From Phialocephala subalpina (taxonomy: Eukaryota > Ascomycota > Leotiomycetes > Helotiales > Mollisiaceae), in contig FJOG01000033.1 of assembly GCA_900073065.1 (NCBI GenBank), positions 137,649 to 201,648 of the forward strand: a DNA stretch of 64,000 nucleotides, read 5' to 3'. The notes below the pieces were generated by a model. The model was not told the DNA's origin and ran no database searches. It worked only from the letters and a program-made list of their open reading frames with translations. Below are positions 11,441-23,314 of the stretch, piece after piece (position 1 is the stretch's first letter; every line of letters begins with the position of its first letter). The position numbers were made by a program, and so were the translations under genes.

Positions 11441-12909
11441 TTATAGTCGAACATCTTCTGTCTGCAAATCCGCCATCGCTAGAGCAGCACCACGTTTTCC
11501 AGATCGGAGTGCTCCCTCCATATACCCACGCCACTCATCAGTCAGCTCTGTGCCAACAAAATACAGTCCACCAAGCTTCTGATTTGCCTTCCAGCCATCG
11601 CCAATAACACCAGGCGGCGTAGCAGCGAATGGACAACCCCAACCGGCCCACCTGTCTTCCGTCCACTTAGCAGTAATTGAATCTATGAACTCAGACTTGA
11701 CAGTTTCGTATCCGACACCAAATAATGAGCCCAGCTGCTTGAGGATAACTTCAGTGCGTTCCTCCTTGATAAGTGACAACCACTTCCTTCCTGGGCCTGC
11801 GCAGAGGAAGGTCGTCAAGGCGTAGTTGCCCCGATCTGGCACTGAAGTGTCACGGCAGTGGTTGATCGGACCTCGAAAGCTCTGTGCCAATCCGCAAGCA
11901 CCCTGTCGATTCCAGAATGGCATTTTGAACAAGCAAATGTGTTTGACGAAGGTTCCATAGCGTGCAGCCGTAGTGTATAACAGCTTCTGCTGTGGGAGAG
12001 GAGGATCGAAGATAATGTTCTTGTAGGTTGGTCCTGGAATGCTGATGATCACCTTTCGAGCTTTGAAAGTGTCGCCATTGCTGGTAGTAACGGTGTATAG
12101 CTTGGGAGTTTGCTGGGTAATCGAAGCAACAGGAGTAGAGAGCTTGATTGTTCCAGCGGGTAGCAGCTTGGAGATGCCGATCGAGATAGACTGAGTACCT
12201 TCCTGAACTCGCAGGTATTGTGCTCCATGTTTGCCATCATGTCGTAGATTCACAAGTCCCATTGCCTGCCATGCTCGCAGTCATTAGCTACTGTCATTCA
12301 TTTCAAGGAAGTGTCTCCGAGAAGGTGTGACTTTACCCCGCGGCAGATCTCCAAGTATGCCAGCGCCGACACCTCACACGGATCTTGTCCGAGAGTGCCA
12401 CGACACCAGACTCGGGCAGTCAACAAAGATTTTGTCCCTACACCAAAATCTCGACACCACTGTTCTAATGAGATGCTGTCAAGCTCGTCTCGCTTTGGTT
12501 TCTGGAAGGTCTCTGGATTGAGCGAAGCTGCTTCGGCCATATCTCGCAATTTGACAATGCCATCAACATCAGACTTCTCAAATTTAGGCAATTCCCCGAA
12601 TGGAAACATGTGACACGATCCATCTGCATCTTCGCTGGCCACCAAACCCTTAATATTCTGTTTGACTGGTGTCAGGTTGAACCTCTCGCAGTAGCCCCAG
12701 ACGTGTGACTGGTTGGTGTCATTCAGTCATGCGGCACCAATTTCCTGAACTCCTTTGCCGTCTTCTCGTTCGGTCGAATTGGTTTTCCCTCCAACGCGGT
12801 CGCGAGCTTCAAGGACGATGATTGAACGACCGGACTCGTGCAGATCTAGTGCTGCTTGGAGACCGCTGAGTCCGGCGCCGACGATGATTGCGTCCACAAT
12901 GTCTGCCAT
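11441..12909 (-). pseudogene. flavin amine oxidase with one nonsense codon
   Basis: Two exons (12909-12337 and 12265-11441) separated by a 71-nt intron (gtaaag donor, ctaatgac branch site) give 466 codons in one frame. The N-terminus has the FAD-binding fold IIVGAGLSGLQAALDL, then VLEARDRVGGKTNS; the C-terminus has GGLYFVGTELTDEW and GALRSGKRGA, as in monoamine-oxidase-type enzymes that deaminate amines to aldehydes. Codon 61 (12729-12727) is TGA exactly where the family has the Trp of GAAW; the rest of both exons is open. No plausible intron removes the stop: the only gt/ag pair would be 30 nt. The lesion is therefore a single base change. A sequencing error or mRNA recoding cannot be excluded. 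It is the first of three adjacent interrupted metabolic genes. Confidence 0.8.
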
Positions 12910-13530
12910 TTTGTGGTTGGATGCTTGGTGTGATACCGGACAATTTGACTTGTTACAGCTTATCGCGCATGCTACGTATACGCAAGGAGTGGTATCACAA
13001 CAAACAAGAAGTTGCAGGGCGCGGATCGCACTTTACGTCCTACTCGGAGATCAATCACTCCCGCCGAAGAAGCATGCGAATTTGAAGCAGGAGGTAGGTT
13101 GACTGATTCGTGTAAAGAAGAGGAAGGTGTGAACACAAGGAAGGCGTCGCCGAGAGATGGCTGGCCATACGTGGGGGTTCGCCACACAATACTAAACGCC
13201 CTTTGAAAGCCCTCTGCAGCAGGACGTGCAGGGTGTGTTTGCTATCGTTGGCTCCCCTGACGACAAGCGAGCCCCCTAACTCGCAAGCTTAGCGAACCTC
13301 ACGAAAACCACATCCTCGGATTGACGTCAATCGCATATAGCTTGAAAACATTGGGGGTTTTGTACAAGTGATTGTTTCAAGGGATATTCGACGCTATTGG
13401 AAAGCTTCCATTTCACGACGTACGATTCTGAATTGAGCATTCCTGCATTGTGATGTTGGGGGCCAAAATAGCGGGGTAAACGTAGGCAAAATATGCCTCA
13501 GTCGCCAGCGCCACCTCGAGGAGCTTCGCC
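12910..13530. other. intergenic spacer
   Basis: Short overlapping frames only, none with a recognisable domain. It contains the promoter region of the amine oxidase pseudogene and the 3' flank of the aminotransferase pseudogene. Confidence 0.4.
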
Positions 13531-15388
13531 TCACCAATCTTCGATGCCTTCTCTGTCTTTCCCATTGCTGTCTCCTTCTGCTTGTAATGCCTTCTCTTCT
13601 TGCAGTATTTGGTCAATGATATTGACGTCTCGAATAGTCCAAAAGTTCAGACAGGCTGCAACAAATGCATGTGACTTGTCTTCTAGGACCGTTTCTTCCA
13701 CTGCAGTAAAGCAGAAGCGGAGGAACTGATATCCGTGATCATTTCCGATGGCCTTGTTGGCTGCAAAGTCTCCTCCGGGGACTGTCAAGATTCGGTAGGA
13801 ATGCTGAGTGCACAAACTCCACAATGCCAGCATGAGACGCTTCGGATCAATCGACGTAGCCAGAGGATGATTGAAGACGTTAACTTTCATCCAAAGAAAC
13901 ATCCCTCCCATAGGCCAATTGAAAGTGAACATCTCCGTACATCCAGTCCCAGTCGTCAAGAACCTATTCTCTTCGAATATTGTGGCCATCATGATCATTC
14001 GCCGTTCATTGACAGACCGAAGACCTTCCAGCCATTTAACCCAACCTTGTAGCCCCCAGCCTATTGATCGATCGGTAGAGGAAGTATCTTTGAAGTCCCC
14101 AAGAATCTGAGCAACTATTGCTTGAACAAATCCTGAAGGTGACTGGGTCGTGCCATCTGTAATCCTGAAGAGTTGTTCGCACACGCTCGGTTGAGCTGTG
14201 ATCCATCCAAGCCTACAGCCCGGTGCTATAGTTTTGGAGAAAGAATCCAGTCTGATGACACGTCCGTCGATATCGATGCTGAGAAAGCTCGGCATAAGCT
14301 CATCTAAAAACTTGAATCCAGTTGATTGACATTCCCTAGCCTGCGTGGGGTTGTCATGGTTTGGGATGGGAGTAAAAATGTCGGAATTAGGAGCTGCTCG
14401 GTACTTCATCGATACCGAATGAGATTAAGGGTAATAAAGATTCCAATACGGATCATCCTCGATGATGGTGACGTCGACGTTCGAGCAGATTGAGATATTT
14501 CCTTGCGTCGTGATATTGAGAGAACTCCCGAGGTAGGATTTTGGCCAGTACTGGCCTCTGATCAGCTGTGTATAGGGACTCTGGAGCATAATTTGAGCTT
14601 ACGGGATGAGATATACCGCGTGTGGTCTCTTTCCTTTCGCAAAATCCCAGGTTTGAAGAACATCAAACAAGCCGCCCGCACCATGCACCAACATCCCTTC
14701 ACTATCCATCTTGACAGGAACAATGTTGGCTTGATTTGTGCGAGGGGCGGAGCATAGACAAACTCTTCCACGAGTAAGCCCTCTCGGTCTCGGACTCCGC
14801 TGAGGTCTTTGTCCCAAGGATTAAAGAGTAGCTCATAGATTTTCGACAGGCCATCCCCAGATCCGCCGTTGATCATGATATCAGCACCGCCTTGATATGG
14901 TATATTTGGATGGTAGACAGTATTGACAAGCTTCTTCAACCACACGTAGAGGGGAGGATAGCCCTGAGCGCTTCCATATTGAAGCGCAGTATCCAGATTG
15001 ATCTTCCTCGTCGATGCCTTACTTTGAGAGGATCTTAGAATCTGCACATGATGCTTTGAAATGCTTCCGAGGTCATGATCACGATCCTTCCCATTCGACG
15101 CAAGAAAGTTGCTTTCTCCAACCAGAGAGAATTCCAAAGTTTCAAAAGGAAAATTGCCAGGGAATGGGAGTCCTAGCGAGAAATTCAAAGTCGGTCTTGG
15201 AAGGAAACGTGTGTGATAAAACTGATATACGTACCACCAGCGAGGTTGCCCATTTCCGGGATGCGAAGAAATTTGTAGTATTCTTTGAGCACATTTGGAG
15301 CTCTCTTTTTAGATACTTTTGAGAAATGATGTGAGATATCTAGGACTTTGGGACGTGTGTCGCAATTATTCGTCGATTGTGGGGACAT
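13531..15388 (-). pseudogene. class I/II aminotransferase, several lesions
   Basis: The order of motifs is that of fungal aromatic-amino-acid/aminoadipate aminotransferases (Aro8-like, PLP-dependent). MGNLAGG ends the first exon, followed after an intron by LPFPGNFPFETLE; then INGGSGDGLSKIYELLFNPW, EEFVYAPPLAQIKPT, VPVKMDSEGMLVHGAGGLFD, TGQNPTSGVLSISRRKEI, DVTIIEDDPYWNLYY, and RLDSFSKTIAPGCRLGW with the PLP lysine. Successive motifs are not in one frame: a frame change falls near 14730 (KPT to VPVKMD), another near 14490 (RRKEI to DVTIIEDD), and an in-frame TAA follows EDDPYWNLYYP near 14427. The 292-codon C-terminal part (14409-13531) is otherwise open. Introns cannot explain all three breaks, so the gene is dead unless the assembly is poor here. 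Confidence 0.8.
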
Positions 15389-15620
15389 TTTGATTTTTGG
15401 CGAGTGTGAAAGTGAGTTTGTTTGGCTCTCAAAAAAAGGTTCGGTAGTCATCTCACAGCAACTGTAATCCACCATGAACCTGTTTTCACTAGCGTGACAC
15501 TCCTCACTGATAGCCCTATATTTTAGTTCTCTGCACCTGCAGCCGAACCGACTCCTGTACGAACTTTCCTGTAGAGGTTGCATGGGAAAAAACTTGACAG
15601 TCGAGCTCGAACTCTTCAAG

Positions 15621-16583
15621 ATGCCCTACTCTCTGAAAGGTAGAAACGTCTTTGTCACAGGTGGCAGCCGTGGGCTAGGGGCATTAATTTGCGAAAAGTT
15701 CGCTGAAGAAGGAGCCCAAGTAATGGTCAATTATGTCTTCAATGCGGAGAGGGCCATTGAAGTTGTGAAGAAAGTCCAAACACACGACGTCAAGGCATTT
15801 GTGATTCAGGGAGTATGAAATTTTGAATAGGTGTGTGCATTCTTGCTGATCTGAGCAGGATGCAGGAATCCCCGAGGACAATATTCGGATCATTCAGGAG
15901 ACAGTGGAAAAGCTGGGAGGACTAGATATCGTCATCGCCAATGCAGGTTAGACTCGATTCTCAAACTTCAAGGACTTGAATGCCTTGAATTTGGAAGAGT
16001 GGAATAAGGTACTTGCTGCACTACATTTTGTTTTGCGCGACTGACAGCTTCAGTGCTGGGCAGTGAACACCGTTTCTCACCTCCAACTCATACAAGCACC
16101 AATTCCCATACTTGACTCCAACCCAGATGGTGGCGTCTACATAATCACATCTTCCATAGCGGTATGACTCACTCTATGCCCGATCTATTGCATTTTAAAA
16201 ATTAATCCGCGCTAGGGACGAACACAGAGTGGCAGCAGCATGGCATACTCGGTGACAAAAGCTGCTGGTCTTCATCTTATGAAATGCCTTGCTGCCACAC
16301 AAGGTCCCAAGATTCGCATCAATGCGATTCTTCCGGGTCAATTGTTGACGGAATGGGTGCGTCACGAAGTTCTACCCAGTGATTGACTAGCGGTTGACGG
16401 ATTCAGGGGCTGCAATTCACTCAAGAGGAGATTGCACAAGAGCAGGATCAGGCTGTTCTCAAGCATGAAGTTTGTTGCCCGGCTTCAGCTGCGTATTTGC
16501 TTTTTCTATTAAGTAACAAAAGCGCCCACTCGGTAGCCTGTCATCTTTCAAGATCTTTTCTCAGACAGTATGATGCGAGATAG
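15621..16583 (+). pseudogene. short-chain dehydrogenase/reductase, interrupted
   Basis: The start MPYSLKGRNVFVTGGSRGLG carries the NAD(P)-binding TGGSRGLG. The exon from 15859 continues with GGLDIVIANAG, then TAG (15949-15951) where homologues commonly have Trp (NAGW), then TRFSNFKDLNALNLEEW. Further exons give the active-site region with Ser (IITSS), Tyr and Lys (YSVTKAAG), and RINAILPGQLLTEW. Introns at 15813-15858 and three later sites have good consensus. The last part (LKHE onward) drifts, and a more family-like ending occurs in another frame up to 16605, so a second frameshift near 16530 is likely. The gene is co-directional with none of its partners: the amine oxidase and aminotransferase are on the minus strand. 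Confidence 0.7.
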
Positions 16584-16597
16584 GGAGGAAAGGGTGA

Positions 16598-19113
16598 TTA
16601 AGTAAGAACAACCGTCTCCCACCTCGGGCTGCAGTCCTTCCACTTGTGAGCGAAGATATAGCCGACGTCGATCCTCCGGACGACATATGGTTCAAAAGGC
16701 AACCTCTCAACTAGCATGACATGCAACCGCCACATGTCATAATCTCTGTCATAATCTCTCAAGAAGTCTGCCATCCTTTTCCTCGTGCCGCTGTCCACCA
16801 AAGCTCCAGATATGACAATGAAATCATAAGTACCGCCGCGATCTACGTGTGCGTCAATCCATTGCGGACTCATCTTGCTCAACCGCCCAACACGTTCGCC
16901 AGTGGAATTGAAGATCGCGACATGATGTTCCGGAGGTGCATTATCCCATGCATCCTCACGTCTTCTAGGGATGTCGCGAGCCAGCTTCAGAGTTGCAACT
17001 GTAGTATTGAAGACGAGGCAGCCAGGCATAGTGTTAGCAATACTGGACGTAGCTGGGTCTAGATCCCGGTGAGCCTGGATTTTATTTGCGCTATGGGGGC
17101 ATTGCTGCCACGTAGCCATGGATCTCCAAGCACCAGGAATGTACTTCTTCGAATATCCTTTCAGCTCATAAAACTCCTCCTCGTCCTCTTGGAATTTGTC
17201 AATAGTCACCAACTTATCGATCCAGCGTTCCTCGATGTTGACCTTCCGCAGTCCCAGCTGTGGATCTTGAACATAAAAATAGACCAAGGTGACGATGTAT
17301 AGATTCCTGGCACTATTGTAAGAATATGATGTCCCTCCTATAATCCAGTAGTAGTCAATGCGTGTTTGCGAAGACGCCCAAGTCCAGCTTGGAATCTGCA
17401 CATTTCGGGCATGGGTACGCTTCTGTGACTGGCCCCCATTACTCCACATTAGAGCTTGTGGGAGGTACTTTTCAGGGACCCCCAATATCATCTGCGTACC
17501 AAGAAGTTCGCTGAGCTGATTGCCGACACCCGCAAAAGCATCGAAAATATCTGAGCTAAAGGATAATTGCCGCGAGGAATAGTCTTCGACCCAGTTGAAA
17601 AAGTCCAACAACGACAAGGTGGATTTTATATTGTAGTCAATTTCCCCGTACATCGATTCTTTGGTGAACATCGGGATATGACGAGCCTCAGACTCATTCA
17701 ACAGCTGTTCTTGGAAAGACGTGGTTCTTCCTGGAGGTGAGGCAATACGCGAGAACATTCGATGAAGAGATCCCTTCCAGGAACTGGGCGTCTTATGTGA
17801 ACCTTGCTTCTGAAAGGTGAGTTCCTCGATTGCTCTGCCTTGAGAGCATTCGAATATAACTGCGAAGTCTGTCACGAAGAGTCGTCGTCTGGAAAGGATA
17901 CGTTCTTGGAAAGTCCACCCTCTTTTGTTCCACAGAGAGGTATTTACGATAGTCCGCATACCGTTAAGCTCGCTCGCCCTACTCCCCTCGACATTGCAGT
18001 CACGTTCGGGTCTCCAGACTGAGGACTTTCTCGGCCATTTGTGATACCCTGGGATCCCTTCTCCATCCCGACTGTTGGTGGCAACGATGATAGTCAAGGT
18101 AGCTGAGCGGTAGATCTTGTCCATACCGGCAATCTGATCGTGCTTCGAAGACTCGTCATCCTGAATGATGCAAAGGCGGTCTACCCAAAGGTGCCGCTCT
18201 CCAAGATCTTTGCATAGAGATATTGCATCTGAGATGATGTGTGGAAGTGAAATGTCGTTGAGGGCGCCAGGGACTTCGAGTTGTTTTCGATTCTTCTGCT
18301 CAAGTTGCATATTGTCACTGTCGCCCTCTTCTTGCCACATGTAACTCAATGCAACAAAGCCTACAGAGCCAGTCGGTTTGGCAATTCTCATGGAATCAAC
18401 ATCAATGACTCTAAAGCCCTCTGGCAGCCTAGCTGATAGGTGATCAGTAGAAGATCTTGAGATATGTCACAAGGAACGATTCTGAAGTACCTACAAGTCA
18501 CCACTCCAGAGATCTCAACACATTTCGTGCCATGGATACTGTTGCAACCTCGGGTCCACATCTTTAGGAGCGATACGTCGAAAAAAGGGATCTCCCAAGG
18601 CTCGACACTGATGAGGGATTGAACCCTAAATTGAAAAAATCCCTTGGAGAATTGCATATAGAATTGTGGGGTCATTGCGAACGTTAACGTTGTTTCATGG
18701 GGGCCATCTTCGTTGACTGGACCTTTAGAGAGACTGTGAACTTTTAACTTGATAATAAGTCGAATGACAGCTCTCTTGTGGTGGGTCGAATCGATCCGAG
18801 AAGCAGTGTGTTCACTAACTCGTGGTTGTGTCCCGCCATCTAAGAAGAATGGGCCATCGTTGGTTACTAGTATGTCGGATGATATGAGTGCTTGTGGAGT
18901 CTCTGATTCTGCGCATCGAGTATTGACTGCTGCTACAATAGCTCGACAGATCAAGCAATTCGGCTTCCTCGACAGTTCTGCTAAGGTCGACTCATCATGA
19001 AAGCCATGAAAAGGCTGCACGACATTAGACACTGAGTCCCAAACCTGGCACTGTTGACAGAGAAGAGGATTTGGACGTTTGAGTTTCGTCGCGAGGCTGC
19101 TGCCTTGTTCCAT
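16598..19113 (-). CDS. HET-domain (heterokaryon incompatibility) protein
   Basis: Two exons (19113-18491 and 18428-16598) joined in phase 2 by a 62-nt intron give 817 residues. The HET core follows the junction: FVALSYMW, ISLPHIISDAISLCKDLG, HLWVDRLCIIQDD and MDKIYRSATLTIIVA are canonical HET motifs, followed by NTSLWNKRGWTFQERILS. HET domains trigger regulated cell death when genetically different hyphae fuse, and the domain is TIR-like. The N-terminus has a CQQC ... CLIC pair (LLCQQCQVWDSV, KPNCLICRAI) that may bind zinc, as in many HET proteins. The C-terminal region is family-variable. All motifs are in frame, in contrast to the HET relic at 37.7 kb. The 3' end lies just downstream of the SDR pseudogene. 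Confidence 0.85.
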
Positions 19114-20135
19114 CTCATCAAAATGAAAATGGTCGAATTTGTATCTTTCAGAAGTCTATCTGAGGGCCACGAATGAGAGTCTGCCACAGTAACAAATGCC
19201 AGAAAGGCATACAAGAACCTAGGAGGCTGTACAGTTTATGGGAGATGCGCTGTGTTGATTTTGTGATGAAAGGCTGCGGTGCGCCGGCAGAAAATACGAG
19301 ACCTATGGCCGGCCGCCAATGCGAAGATTTGTCAGCCGCAGCTGAACTCTGCATCAAGACTTCGTGTACTGTAGGCTTGTAAATGGAAACTATTTTTGCG
19401 TGTTGGTACTGAAATCTTTAAAATGCCCCAGTTAGATCAACATCGCGAATTGTACCTCAAGAAGGAGCGTTCCAAATAGCAGTGGATGATGACTTCAGGT
19501 GTCATGTGACCTTTCCCACTGAGAAACCATTAGGTCGACATGGACAAGCTTTGGGCTTGAGAGATCGAAAGACCTCGACATGGTAAGAAGATTTTGACGG
19601 CCTTTAACGTAGAAGAATTGGGTTTGCTTCAAAGTTTCAATTTTGGTCGGGATCCTAGATCTGCTCGCTAATTGCCTCTTCCGTCTCGCTTTCGCTCTCG
19701 TTCTGGGATGGGGAAAAATGGCACCCCTTTCAATCATGTCGATTCGGCGAAACGGCCTTTCAAATTTCCGTGGAGATGAAAGTTGAATATGCTCTGAAGC
19801 ATGTTGCTGCTCGGTATTCCCTGGTGAGGATTTTCAGCTTTCATGTACATCGACATCATTTCTCATGCTGTGCTTCAGTCGGGATGATCTCGGGCTTAAT
19901 TTGATGCTCTGGCCGAAGCGAAAAGCGCGCGAACAGCATTGATCGTAGAGCCGTGAGCGCCGAATGCAGACGAGTCTCAAAACCGCCAAGTGCGAGGCAA
20001 AGCACAGAGTGTATATAAAAATAGTCAAATGATGGAACGAAATCCTTCTTTCTCATCGCTATTCATTCATCAGTCCAGGACATACTCAATCGTCTCAATT
20101 GCACTGACATACCGTACCCAGAGCAAATCAATAAA
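19114..20135. other. divergent promoter region of HET and SDR genes
   Basis: About 1 kb between two divergently transcribed genes, with no supported ORF. The right part contains the TATA element listed separately. Nothing else distinctive. Confidence 0.45.
20011..20020 (+). promoter_or_regulatory. TATA box of the intact SDR
   Basis: GTATATAAAA lies about 120 bases before the ATG at 20136 and about 100 bases into an otherwise mixed-composition stretch, a normal distance for a fungal TATA element. Confidence 0.5.
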
Positions 20136-20936
20136 ATGGCAGCTCAAGCACCCGTCATTACTCGCCTCGACGGCAAAGTCGCCTTGATCACCGGTTCCAG
20201 TCGTGGAATGGGTCGCCAGCATGCCCTCGAACTCGCAAGCCGCGGAGCCGACATCGTGATCAACTACTCCTCCAGCCCTGCCCCTGCTGAGGCCTCCGTC
20301 AAGACCATCACGGATATGGGCCGTCGCGCCATCGCCATCAAGGCCGACATGTCCAAGTCTGCTGAGATCGAGGAGCTTTTCGCCAAAGCTTATGAGCACT
20401 TCAAACACATCGACATTGTGATTTCCAACTCCGGCGTCGAGACTTTCGACCACATCTCCAAGATCAAGCCCGAGGAAATCGATCGCGTCTTGAGCATCAA
20501 CACCAAGGGCCAATTGTTGGTCGCTCAGCAGGCGTACAAATATCTCACTCCCGGTGGGAGACTGGTGATGCTATCTTCCATCTCTGCTCAGGCGAAGGGT
20601 ATCAAGAATCATGCTTTGTATTCTGGGTCCAAGGCCGCTGTTGAGGCTTTCGTCAGATGCTTGGCTGTTGACTTCGGTGACAAGAAGATCACGGTCAATG
20701 GGCTCGCTCCTGGAGGGATCAAGACCGACATGTACACTGAAGCTGCCAGGCTCTATATTCCTGGATCCGATGACTGGAGCGATGAGCAGGTCGAGCAATT
20801 CATGAGTAACGTGACCCCGCTGGGAAGAGTTGGAGTTCCTGAGGACATTAGCCGTGTTGCGGCCTTTTTATGTAGTGAGGAGGGTGCTTGGATGAATGGA
20901 CAGGTTCTTACCATTGGTGGAGGGGCCGCTTTCTAA
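20136..20936 (+). CDS. SDR, trihydroxynaphthalene-reductase-like
   Basis: A single-exon 266-residue classical short-chain reductase. The NADP-binding motif is TGSSRGMG (residues 19-26), followed by an NSG motif (98-100); the catalytic Ser is S148 (MLSSIS) with Y162 and K166 (YSGSK). The long N-terminal lead (MAAQAPVITRLDGKVALITG) and overall pattern resemble fungal naphthol reductases of DHN-melanin synthesis and versicolorin-type reductases, which reduce polyhydroxynaphthalenes or related aromatic ketones. The true substrate cannot be read from sequence, and no polyketide synthase or scytalone dehydratase lies nearby. C-rich wobble positions suggest good expression. Unlike the other two SDR genes in the left half of the window it is undamaged. 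Confidence 0.8.
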   Translation: MAAQAPVITRLDGKVALITGSSRGMGRQHALELASRGADIVINYSSSPAPAEASVKTITDMGRRAIAIKADMSKSAEIEELFAKAYEHFKHIDIVISNSGVETFDHISKIKPEEIDRVLSINTKGQLLVAQQAYKYLTPGGRLVMLSSISAQAKGIKNHALYSGSKAAVEAFVRCLAVDFGDKKITVNGLAPGGIKTDMYTEAARLYIPGSDDWSDEQVEQFMSNVTPLGRVGVPEDISRVAAFLCSEEGAWMNGQVLTIGGGAAF

Positions 20937-21435
20937 GTGACTTCTTCGAGGAGGATAAGCTGGTCCGCATGTGGCACAGTCTGCAGGTCTGCTTTCATCA
21001 CAAACTGTGGACTGATCATTCCTTTCGTTGTCGATGTTTAGCATTTTATCGCTCTCTTGGTAGCTTGTTTGGGCGCGTTGAATAACGTCATCACAGCAAT
21101 AACAATCATTCCAGTTGACTTCGAAATGTAAGAAGTGTTTGTGTTTTGGAAGATGATCGGAGGAAGTGAAGTAGAGGAAATGACGCTAATCAGATATGGC
21201 CTAGTGGCTTTTGTGGAGGCGGCCGCGCCTTCCGATAACCTTACGGAAAGGCTGGGTAAACAGGAAACAAGGCAGGGAAAGCGAACATCAACATCAACAT
21301 CAACCTTTGTTGCATCATGAACTTCGCAGTAGGACTCTTTCCTCCCAAAATACATCGTCTCATAGCTCTGAAGTAGCACAGAACGATCCGCCAACAACCT
21401 GCTCCATCCCAACTCCTAGATTTATCATATCAATT

Positions 21436-22550
21436 ATGTTCACTACCCCTAAGAAACCCCGGCCAACTTCCACTCCATACAGCAGTCCCAGCAAAGTCCG
21501 ACTGAATGGTCTCTTCCAAGATGGCGTCTGGCACTGTGAGTGTACTTAATATTTGTATAGAATAGGTGCTAACAGGCTACAGGCAACTGCAACCCTCGAT
21601 TACCAGCTTCCCACTTCCAGGTCAAGAAGGATGGTCCAAATCATGGCAAATGGTTCTACACATGTCAGGAACCAAGAGAGAAAAGTTGCGAGTTTTTCCT
21701 TTGGGATGAAAAGGCAAAACCACGGGAAATGCAAGCAGTCGTCGGCAACAAACGATCGGAGCCAGATGCGCTGCGGACACTAGCAGATGCCGCAAGGGAC
21801 AAACGAACGGTCGAAGGTCATTCCGCGGCAAGCAACAAGTTTATGGCAGATTTAGCTAAGGCTGATGATGAATTTGACGACTGGTCACTGTCTGTAGATG
21901 ATGAGGCGAAACTTGTTGACGAGGTGGAGAAAGCAGATGCTGCCGAATACCCTGAGACGCCGAGGAAAGCTATTAAGACGAGCCACTTCGAGATTCCTGG
22001 AAGCAAGAGAAAGCGAGATGAGGGAATGCTGCCAACTCCAATAAGTGGTGCGATGAAGCCAAACATGGGAGTAAAGAGTTTGAGAAAAGATGAGGATGTG
22101 TTCAATACACCGAGCAGTAGGCTCAAGGGAGGAATATGGGATGGAAGCGAACACTCTGGGTTGCGCAGCCCCTCTGCTACCCCTGCACCAAGTCGGTTCC
22201 AAGATGCCACGAGCGCGAACGATGATAGAAGTCAGAAAGCTACGCAGAGCTATGATATCGGTGACGAGGTGTTACAGTTGTTGAAGGATCAGCATATCGA
22301 CGACGAAACCACTTCCAATCTTCGAAAATTGCTGAATAAGCATGCACTCAAAATTTCAGGCATTGCGAAGGGACGAGATATAACCCGAGTAGCTTTGAAG
22401 GCCAAGGACGTGAAGATTGCTGAGTTGCAGCAGAAGATCACAGCTTTGGAAGCTGAGCGCGAATTGGACAAAACCATCATCCGACATTTCAAGAGCGATA
22501 TAGCTCACAGTGTGGAGAAACGACATAGTCGAGGTCGAGGAAAGACTTGA
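21436..22550 (+). CDS. GRF zinc-finger protein
   Basis: Two exons (21436-21535, 21583-22550) with a 47-nt intron give 355 residues. Residues 28-74 are a GRF zinc finger, with zinc ligands C34, C36, C61 and C69 and the signature KKDGPNHGKWFYTC then CEFFLWDE. GRF fingers occur in DNA-repair and RNA/DNA-binding proteins (topoisomerase III alpha, APE2/NEIL3 types) and bind single-stranded nucleic acid. The middle is acidic and low-complexity with TP-rich phospho-acceptor-like sites. A basic KRKR (GSKRKRDE) is a probable nuclear signal. Residues about 290-345 form a heptad-rich coiled coil (VKIAELQQKITALEAERELD), suggesting dimerisation. A nuclear role in genome maintenance is inferred. The intron splits the zinc finger between the first two Cys. 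Confidence 0.85.
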
Positions 22551-23314
22551 ACAATTGTCTTGGACTGACGACCTCATTCCATCTTCACTCGTTCTCTCCG
22601 AAGGCGACGTACCCAACCTAGCCCACCATAAAGCTGGTCTATGATGTTCCGCAACGACTGGACGATCGAAATACATGTCCTGGTATAGTCTCTGGAACAT
22701 GTCCCCCAACATGGACAAGATGGACCGCTATGACCGCTATATTCCTCGCGTCGGGAACACGCACTTCAAGGACGGTATATTATGTCGAAGAGATGATGTA
22801 CTGTAACTCTCCCACTCTTGCCTTGAGGGGGATCGCAGGGATCGGCAACGATGACGAAAGCCTTTCTTGGAGAAGGTTGCGACTCCATGGCAAGAATTCT
22901 GCTTGCACATGAGATCACGATCAGAAACACGACTCTGATCAAAAAATGGCATGCCCGCCTTGATTCCAGGTCTCACCATGACTCTTTTCGTCTACAGGGA
23001 CGCGATATTTCTCGGAGACAATAATTACTCAGCTATCCTTCTGGGAGCTATTGAGTGTGATTTTCGGGACGCATCTTTGCATTGAAGCTGTCTCTTCGCG
23101 GGTACATCATGCTCCTGAAGCCTTGGTCATCTATCATCCACCGTGAGTCCATCAAAATGACATTGGTCTCATCCCATCTGTCGTAAGCAGACGTTAAGTA
23201 CGACCCAGTTTTGATTTCCTCGAAACGACATGATCCTCAAGTATATACCTCAAATCTATATTTACACCTGCTTTTCAACATTCCAATATGCAAGTTTTTG
23301 CTTCCACTTCCCTC
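22551..23314. other. gene-free interval
   Basis: Converging 3' flanks of the GRF gene and the GH45 gene. Small frames on both strands show no recognisable protein. Confidence 0.4.

Noticed and set aside
11441..20936. Secondary-metabolite gene cluster (oxidase, aminotransferase, two SDRs)
   Set aside because: No polyketide synthase, NRPS, terpene or other backbone enzyme is present, and three of the genes are broken; adjacency alone is not enough.
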